DNA of 64,000 bases from Gnetum montanum (Eukaryota; Streptophyta; Gnetopsida; Gnetales; Gnetaceae), in NCBI GenBank assembly GCA_015680685.1, contig MNCI01026431.1, positions 227,408 through 291,407 on the forward strand, written 5' to 3'. The position numbers and the translations under genes were made by a program. Under the pieces are notes generated by a model that did no database searches, had not been told where the DNA came from, and worked only from the letters and a program-made list of their open reading frames with translations. This document shows, piece after piece, positions 58,758-64,000 of the stretch (positions are counted from its first letter, which is position 1; each line of letters opens with the position of its first letter).

Positions 58758-59240
58758 CTGCAAATCTCGGCTCGTTGTTGATACCGATCGAACTTTTCTG
58801 AAAACCTAGACCTCCTATGCCAAGACAGTACTAGATCGGCCCATGCAAACGGCTCTAATGAAGCCTAATAGCACAAATACAGACACGGAGACAGCCATCA
58901 GGTAAAACGCAAAATATTTCTTTCCCGACAAAAAGTTTCTAATCTTACAAAGATCCATGCTGATAGCTTAATAATAGAAAACGACATTGCAAACCGCAAA
59001 AACGAAAACAGCAAAAGATCTTCCGAAATCCATGCCCCCAATTGAAAAACAAACTCGATCATCCTCGGTTGAGGCAAAATAAAGACCAAACCCTAACATT
59101 CGAAGAGCAACACGCAAGGATCGCTACAGTTTTCAAAAACCAACTAAAAGAACAAAACAAAAGCTCTCTAATTCCGTTCGATCAAATTCCGCGCAGAGAA
59201 ACAATGGATCTTGGAAACGAAACGAGATTCTGTTACTAAC
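58758..59240 (-). other. Intron in the 5' untranslated region of the IRR-like gene
   Basis: The minus strand has donor CCAG/GTTAGTAAC at 59241/59240 and acceptor GATTTGCAG/GTG at 58758/58757, leaving 65 bases of leader before the ATG at 58691. Leader introns are common in plant genes of this type. There is no alternative ATG in frame upstream. Confidence 0.6.
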
Positions 59241-59640
59241 CTGGAAGCAAAAACCCCTAGAAAATAATCCAGGACCTGCAAGCGTATAAAGCGAAGGCGC
59301 TGAAGCAGCTCTTCCGCGAAATGATTGCAGAAAATCGCAGGGAGAGTAGAGCACACAACGACCATTCGATGCGCCTCTCCCGGATGAAATCAGCAATCTC
59401 TTCGGCACCTGATGAAAGTTATCTGCGCGAAAGGAATTTCTCGGCTATAAGAAAAAACACACAAGATTTTTTGCAATATTTTCCGACCAGAAAAATAGAA
59501 GATACACAGTCCGTGAGTTATTCGCCGTCAAATATGTTACAATACGGAGGGTCTGTGGATTGGGTTTTGCCCTCTCATTATACTTTAACAATCAGCTTAA
59601 CTCGGTATTTATGACCCAATTACTTGTTCAGATAAAATGT
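59241..59640 (-). promoter_or_regulatory. First leader exon and promoter region of the IRR-like gene
   Basis: Less AT-rich than its surroundings and without an ORF of its own. The minus strand has TCATAAATACC near 59606 as one possible TATA; the actual start site is not resolved. Confidence 0.35.
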
Positions 59641-59688
59641 CACTTTTAGAACATAAAACTAAATTTAGCCACGCCCCTCCTATGAGAG

Positions 59689-59840
59689 GGTGGGTTGGTG
59701 GTGGCCTGCTACCTCCCCACACTTCGGGGGCCGTGGGGACACAAGGGGTCCTCCGCTCCTTGTGTGGGTTGGTAGTGGCCTGCTACCTCCCCCACACTTC
59801 GGGGGCCGTGGGAGCACAAGGGGTTCTTCGCTCCTTGTGT
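59689..59840. repeat. GC-rich tandem duplication of about 74 bases
   Basis: Two copies of gtggcctgctacctcccc, acacttcgggggccgtgg and acaaggggt...cgctccttgtgt lie at about 59690 and 59763 and differ at about seven sites. Each copy can fold (CCCCACACTTCGGGGG; ACACAAGG with CCTTGTGT). The GC content stands out from the region. The class of element is not known. Confidence 0.85.
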
Positions 59841-60189
59841 CTTCAAAACCATACTGGCATGGTAGTTCCATGCATTAGTAAGAGAGGCTACAACCTACCT
59901 CATTACCCCACTCGGTAAGACCTTGCCTGGGAGGGTTGCGTAGTTCAACTCTACGTTGAGGTGTTTTTACCGGGTGTGTCATGAGACATGCTATGAGATG
60001 TTGCGTGTGCTCCTTGGAGCACGACACCAACTACCAGCACGTGGTGATGAATCTAGAGGGTTCAGCTGGTAGTCCCCATTGTGTCCACATGAGTGGAGCA
60101 AGGGAGTGCTATCTAGCTTGTTAGCGTATCGCAAATATTGTTTATGAAACACCGCTCAGGAGACATGCTAACACTAACACATTGTTTGT
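59841..60189. other. Sequence between the GC-rich duplication and the Copia LTR
   Basis: No gene is seen. It may be the outer part of the Copia LTR or of another element; the boundary was not found. Confidence 0.4.
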
Positions 60190-61249
60190 TGGCATGTGTT
60201 TCAGGATTGTTGATTGCTGAAACGTATTCTTCTTGAGTTTTGTCCCGATTCAGAATCTGCTTGGGAAACTCTTGGGGTGCCGAACAACGTACTTAGGGAC
60301 AACGTTGTTACACCTCCACTGCCTTTTTGGAAATACTATTTCAACCTTGTGTGAGCAACACTTTATGGGGAAACTAATGGTTTGTAATGGTTCTATGACC
60401 ATTAGGAAAACCATCAGTTTGTAATGGTTCCATAAAAGTGACAGAAAATCAATGATTTGTAACTATTTGTAATGGTTATCACAAGAGTGATTTCATATTT
60501 ACTATTAAACTGAAAGTGATGGTTACAAAAAATCAATGGTTTGTAACTGTTTATAACGGTTACTACAAGGGTGGTCTCATATTTACTATTTAAACTGAAA
60601 ATTTGATAACTAAAATTTTTGTAGCCTATAAAATGTTTACTTACAAAGTGTAGTAGCTCATAAGCACATAGCCTTATATCGCTCACTTGCTCGCTTGGAT
60701 AGACACTGGGGGCGAAAATATTATCCTTGCAAAGCAACTATACTAAACTCATTTACTTACTCTACTTGGTTCCCCAATACTGGTACTCTCCTCTGCATGA
60801 AAACAAATATTGGTTTTTCTAAGTTGCCCCATTAAATAGGATAACGTAGGGCAACATAGGTAGTTACAATAAGCATTTTTGTGAAATGCGCTTGTGTTGG
60901 CAACTCAAACCCACATTTGCTAGTTCTTCCCATAGGTTCCACCCTGGTGGGGGCTGCATGACCTACTTCATAGACGTAGAAAACTTGAAATCAATGGGAG
61001 AACAAAGGCATTAGAAGAAATCATGACAATGTTACAGTTTTGGTCCCTATCACAAACATTCAGAGTCTGTATACACCATTGTTGTTGAGCGTCGGTGTGA
61101 TAGAAGATTCAAAACACTCACCGCAACAAGTTCACATAAAGACATCAACTGGAGGTCAATTTTGATTTATTTCCATATCTTTAATTCCATGTGCAATTCG
61201 ATCATTATGCCATTTGGCCAATGTTTTCTTCATAATTTTTTTTCCAACA
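60190..61249 (+). repeat. 5' LTR of a Copia element (outer end uncertain)
   Basis: The inner end TTTCCAACA at 61241-61249 is followed by the PBS. A TATA box (CCTATAAAATG) lies near 60625. U3 holds a tandem duplication of about 78 bases (60455-60606; aatcaatg, ttgtaact, tcatatttactatt). The left end is a guess because the 3' LTR is outside the window. Confidence 0.6.
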
Positions 61250-61251
61250 TT

Positions 61252-61267
61252 TGGTATTAGAGTAAGG
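61252..61267 (+). other. Copia primer-binding site, initiator-Met type
   Basis: TGGTATTAGAGTAAGG differs by two C-to-T or G-to-T-like changes from TGGTATCAGAGCAAGG, the usual initiator methionine tRNA site of plant Copia elements. Confidence 0.75.
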
Positions 61268-62445
61268 TTTGGTCTTTGTCTTGATGCTTAATCGTATTTG
61301 TTTTGCCACTCTTATAATGGTGTCAAATTGGGATGGATTTTTCATCTATTAATGGTGTCAAACTAGGGCGAATTTGAGTCAATTTAGTTATTGACTAGAA
61401 AATGTTTATTGTGGAATTATATGGTGCTTGATTTTGAATTTGCCTTATGTGAAAAAATTAATAAATGTTTTAAAATAGATACATGGCTTATGGAGTGGTG
61501 CTTGGCTTCGAGTTTATAGTATTCTGGATAGTTGGGTGTTTTTATCTCCTCTGCTTTTTTTTTTTTTTTGTCACTTTGAAAACACTGTTAGAAAAGTTTA
61601 TGGGATGGAGAATCTAAACAAGAGGGAGTGGGTGGTGAGGTGCTTCGGCCTCTATCCTTGGAAGATAGGGTGAGAAAGGCCCTCGAGCCATGTGGTAGAA
61701 TGTGCCCCACCTGTAATGGTGGACCCCATGCTTTGGAACAATAGTCGATAAGGCTGAGACACATGTGGAGTAGCCTCTATGTTCCCTACATGGGCTCTCT
61801 ATAGCCAATATTCCTAGTATAGCTCCATCACATAACCTTTATATTGATAGCCACATTTGTGTTCTGGGATGAGAATAAAGTTGCTTATTATTAATATTTC
61901 TGAAATAATTGATATTTATTACCATATTTTTTAAAGAAATATTAGAATTTGGTAAATTTGTTTTAGAAATAATTAATTTTATGCATATTTTTTGTATATA
62001 TCTGTGACATATTAATATATGCATAGTTTTTCTGCATAAAAATTATGACTAGTGATCTATATAATTTTGTATAATTAAAGAGTAACCACAACATCTTTAA
62101 TTGTGTAAAATTATATATTAAGAGCTTTTGATCACATAAGGTAAATAAACATTAAATTGTGATTAATTATATGTAACATAATAGATTTTATCCCACATGA
62201 ATGTTTGTTATATTTAATATGATTAATTAGGATGATGTATTAAATTATTTTTCTTAATTTGCCCATAGGGATTAAGAAGAGGGATATAATTTAATAGTTT
62301 CATCATAAGAATACATGAATCTGTTTGAATTAAAAATTAGCCCACAAGCAATTTTATGTCATTTGATTCATGTTTTTTGCATGATTTACATTGGTAAACA
62401 TGTCACATAGTATTTTAACCTCAAATTTAGTGACATAAGCATGTT
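61268..62445 (+). other. Long leader of the Copia element
   Basis: AT-rich, without a supported gene. At about 1.2 kb it is longer than usual for this lineage, so an insertion is possible. 61614-61808 is more GC-rich and has no recognised content. Confidence 0.5.
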
Positions 62446-64000
62446 TTGAACTACTTTGATTTTAAATGTGACATTCTTGAATTAAAGGGTGATAATTATA
62501 AAGTGTGGAAGGAGAGTATTCTCCTTCATTTAGGTTGGATGGACATTGACTATGTTATCCATAAGGATGAACCACCTACTGTTACAAGAACTAGTCAACT
62601 AGATGATGTTGGTTTTTATAAAAAATGAGAGTGATCTAATCGCCTCTATCTCATGTTCATAAAAATCAAGATCTTGGTTGGTATGCGTGGTTCATTGAAA
62701 TAGTATAATAATGTCTGAACTTTGATAAAGGCAATTAATAAACAATTTGAGTCATCAGACAAAGCTTTGACTAGAACCTTAATAATGAAATTTTCATTCA
62801 TGAAGCTCACTGGAATCCGTGGTGTGCGTGAGCACATCATGCAAATGAAGGATATAGTGGCTCAACTGAAAACACTTGAGGTTGAGATGTCAAAGTCTTT
62901 CCTTGTGAACTACATCTTGAACATGCTTCCACAACAATATAAGAACTAATGATCATGTGTGTACAAGAAGAGGGTAGACTTGCTATGGAAGTGAGAGAGT
63001 GTGTGCATATGGCTACATAGAGAAAGAATAAGGGGCATGCCAAAAATAAGTGTAAGGGCAAATTGCCTGCACAAGCTAATATTAAGAAGGAATCTATATG
63101 CTTTTTCTACAAGAAAAAAGGTCATATAAAGAAGGATTATCCTAAATATTAAAAATTACTTAAAAAGAAAGCTACTCAATTCTCACTTGTTTGTTTTGAA
63201 TCTAATATTGTTGATGTTGGCCATAACACATGGTGGATTGACTCTGGTTCTATAATCCATGTTACTAATTCCTTGTAGGGGGCGCAAAACCTAAGTGAGC
63301 TGTGCGTTTATTCAAACAACAAGATGCACTCACATGTGGAGGTAGTTGGAACATGCAAATTAGTTTTAAGTAGTAGTTTTGTTTTAGAGTTGAAAAAGAC
63401 ATTTTATACTCCAAGCTTTTCAAGGAACTTAATTTTTGTTTCAAGACTTGTATAATTGGGATTTTCCTTTAATTATTCAAACACTGTATTCAATTTATAT
63501 TATAGATTTAAACTTATTGGAAATGGTACATTAATGGATGATCTTTCAAAATTAGTTTACAAAATGAAACTTCTTATACTTCTATGCATGTTCATGATAG
63601 TGTTGGTGCTAAGAGATGTGTTATGAATGAAGAATCCTCTATGTTACGGCATTGTAGATTAGGACATATCTCTATTAAGAGAATAAAGAGATTAGTAAAT
63701 GATGGAGTACTTAGTACCCTAGATTTTATTGACTTTGACATTGGTGTGGACTGCATAAAGGGAAAGTAGACCAATATGTCAAAGAAAGATGCCAAGAGGA
63801 GTTTAAACATATTAAAGATCATACATACACATATTTGTAGTCTAAATATGGATGCATATGGTCAAAGGTATTTCATTACTTGTATCAATGACTACTCATG
63901 ATATATGTATCTCTACCTACTTCATAACAAGAATGAAGGTTTAGATGCCTTTAAAATGTTTAAGGTTGAAGTAGAGAAACAGTGTAGTAAGCAAATAAAG
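62446..64000 (+). pseudogene. Copia gag-pol 5' part (gag, protease, integrase start)
   Basis: Gag starts near 62468 with ILELKGDNYKVWKESILLHL and continues across a break with DKALTRTLIMKFSFMKLTGI and VREHIMQMKDIVAQLK. The zinc knuckle at about 63095 reads CFFYKKKGHIKKDYPKY: the second and last Cys are now Tyr. The protease has WWIDSGSIIHVTN with DSG intact. Pre-integrase is LRHCRLGHISIKRIKRLVND and VDCIKGK, with the first zinc Cys of that pair changed. The integrase core reads IIHTHICSLNMDAYG, where the first catalytic Asp (HTDI) is now His. Several stops and shifts are present. The pattern is that of the Tork/TNT1-like Copia lineage. RT and RNase H lie beyond the window. Confidence 0.88.

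Noticed and set aside
1-64000. tRNA, rRNA, microRNA or riboswitch genes
   Set aside because: None was recognised by eye. A covariance-model scan would be needed to exclude them; the tRNA-like words seen are retroelement primer-binding sites.

Overview
This is nuclear DNA from a plant with a large, repeat-rich genome, taken from a draft assembly (two long N runs at 18179-18322 and 38406-39200, plus scattered single Ns). The evidence is spliced plant-type genes (an SR-like RNA-binding protein, an MCM-domain protein, part of a PSI/DUF668 gene) set among decayed plant retrotransposons of the Tat, Athila-like and Tork/TNT1-type Copia lineages and plant LINEs. The age, nesting and diversity of the elements would suit a gymnosperm, but that is inference and no sequence here fixes the species.

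Layout. 0-13.9 kb: two minus-strand Tat (Ty3/gypsy) pieces, a pol fragment (RT end, RNase H, second RNase H, integrase; 1231-3740) and a gag-protease fragment with primer-binding site and LTR promoter (8.25 to about 13.8 kb). Between them lie a LINE relic (3.8-4.75 kb), three exons of a PSI-type host gene (5184-6676) and an unknown two-exon ORF (6745-7621). Two tandem-repeat blocks with a shared core sit at 645-1205 and 7816-8009. 13.9-20.9 kb: remnants of an Athila-like gag family with LTRs in both orientations around the first gap. 21.2-23.1 kb: a second LINE. 23.5-33.6 kb: a plus-strand Tat element with both LTRs, PBS, PPT and the domain order gag-PR-aRH-RT-RH-INT. 33.6-37 kb: fragments, including a hAT-type BED finger. 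37.3-39.7 kb: an unrecognised gene of about 28-residue repeats, interrupted by the second gap. 41.6-44.6 kb: an apparently intact five-exon MCMDC2-like gene. 45.8-52.8 kb: a complete gag-protease-only LTR element with a 5-bp target duplication. 54.7-59.3 kb: an apparently intact three-coding-exon gene (filamin, CCCH, RRM and RS domains) resembling Arabidopsis AT3G23900/IRR. 59.6-64 kb: the 5' part of a Copia element that runs off the window.

Only the MCMDC2-like and IRR-like genes look like functional host genes. The retroelements are inactivated mainly by stops that fit C-to-T or G-to-A transitions. The most unusual features are the shared repeat cores, the dense GCGTAA/TTACGC hexamers in one Tat element, the host exons lying in phase next to an unknown ORF, the gag-protease-only family, and the 28-residue repeat gene.
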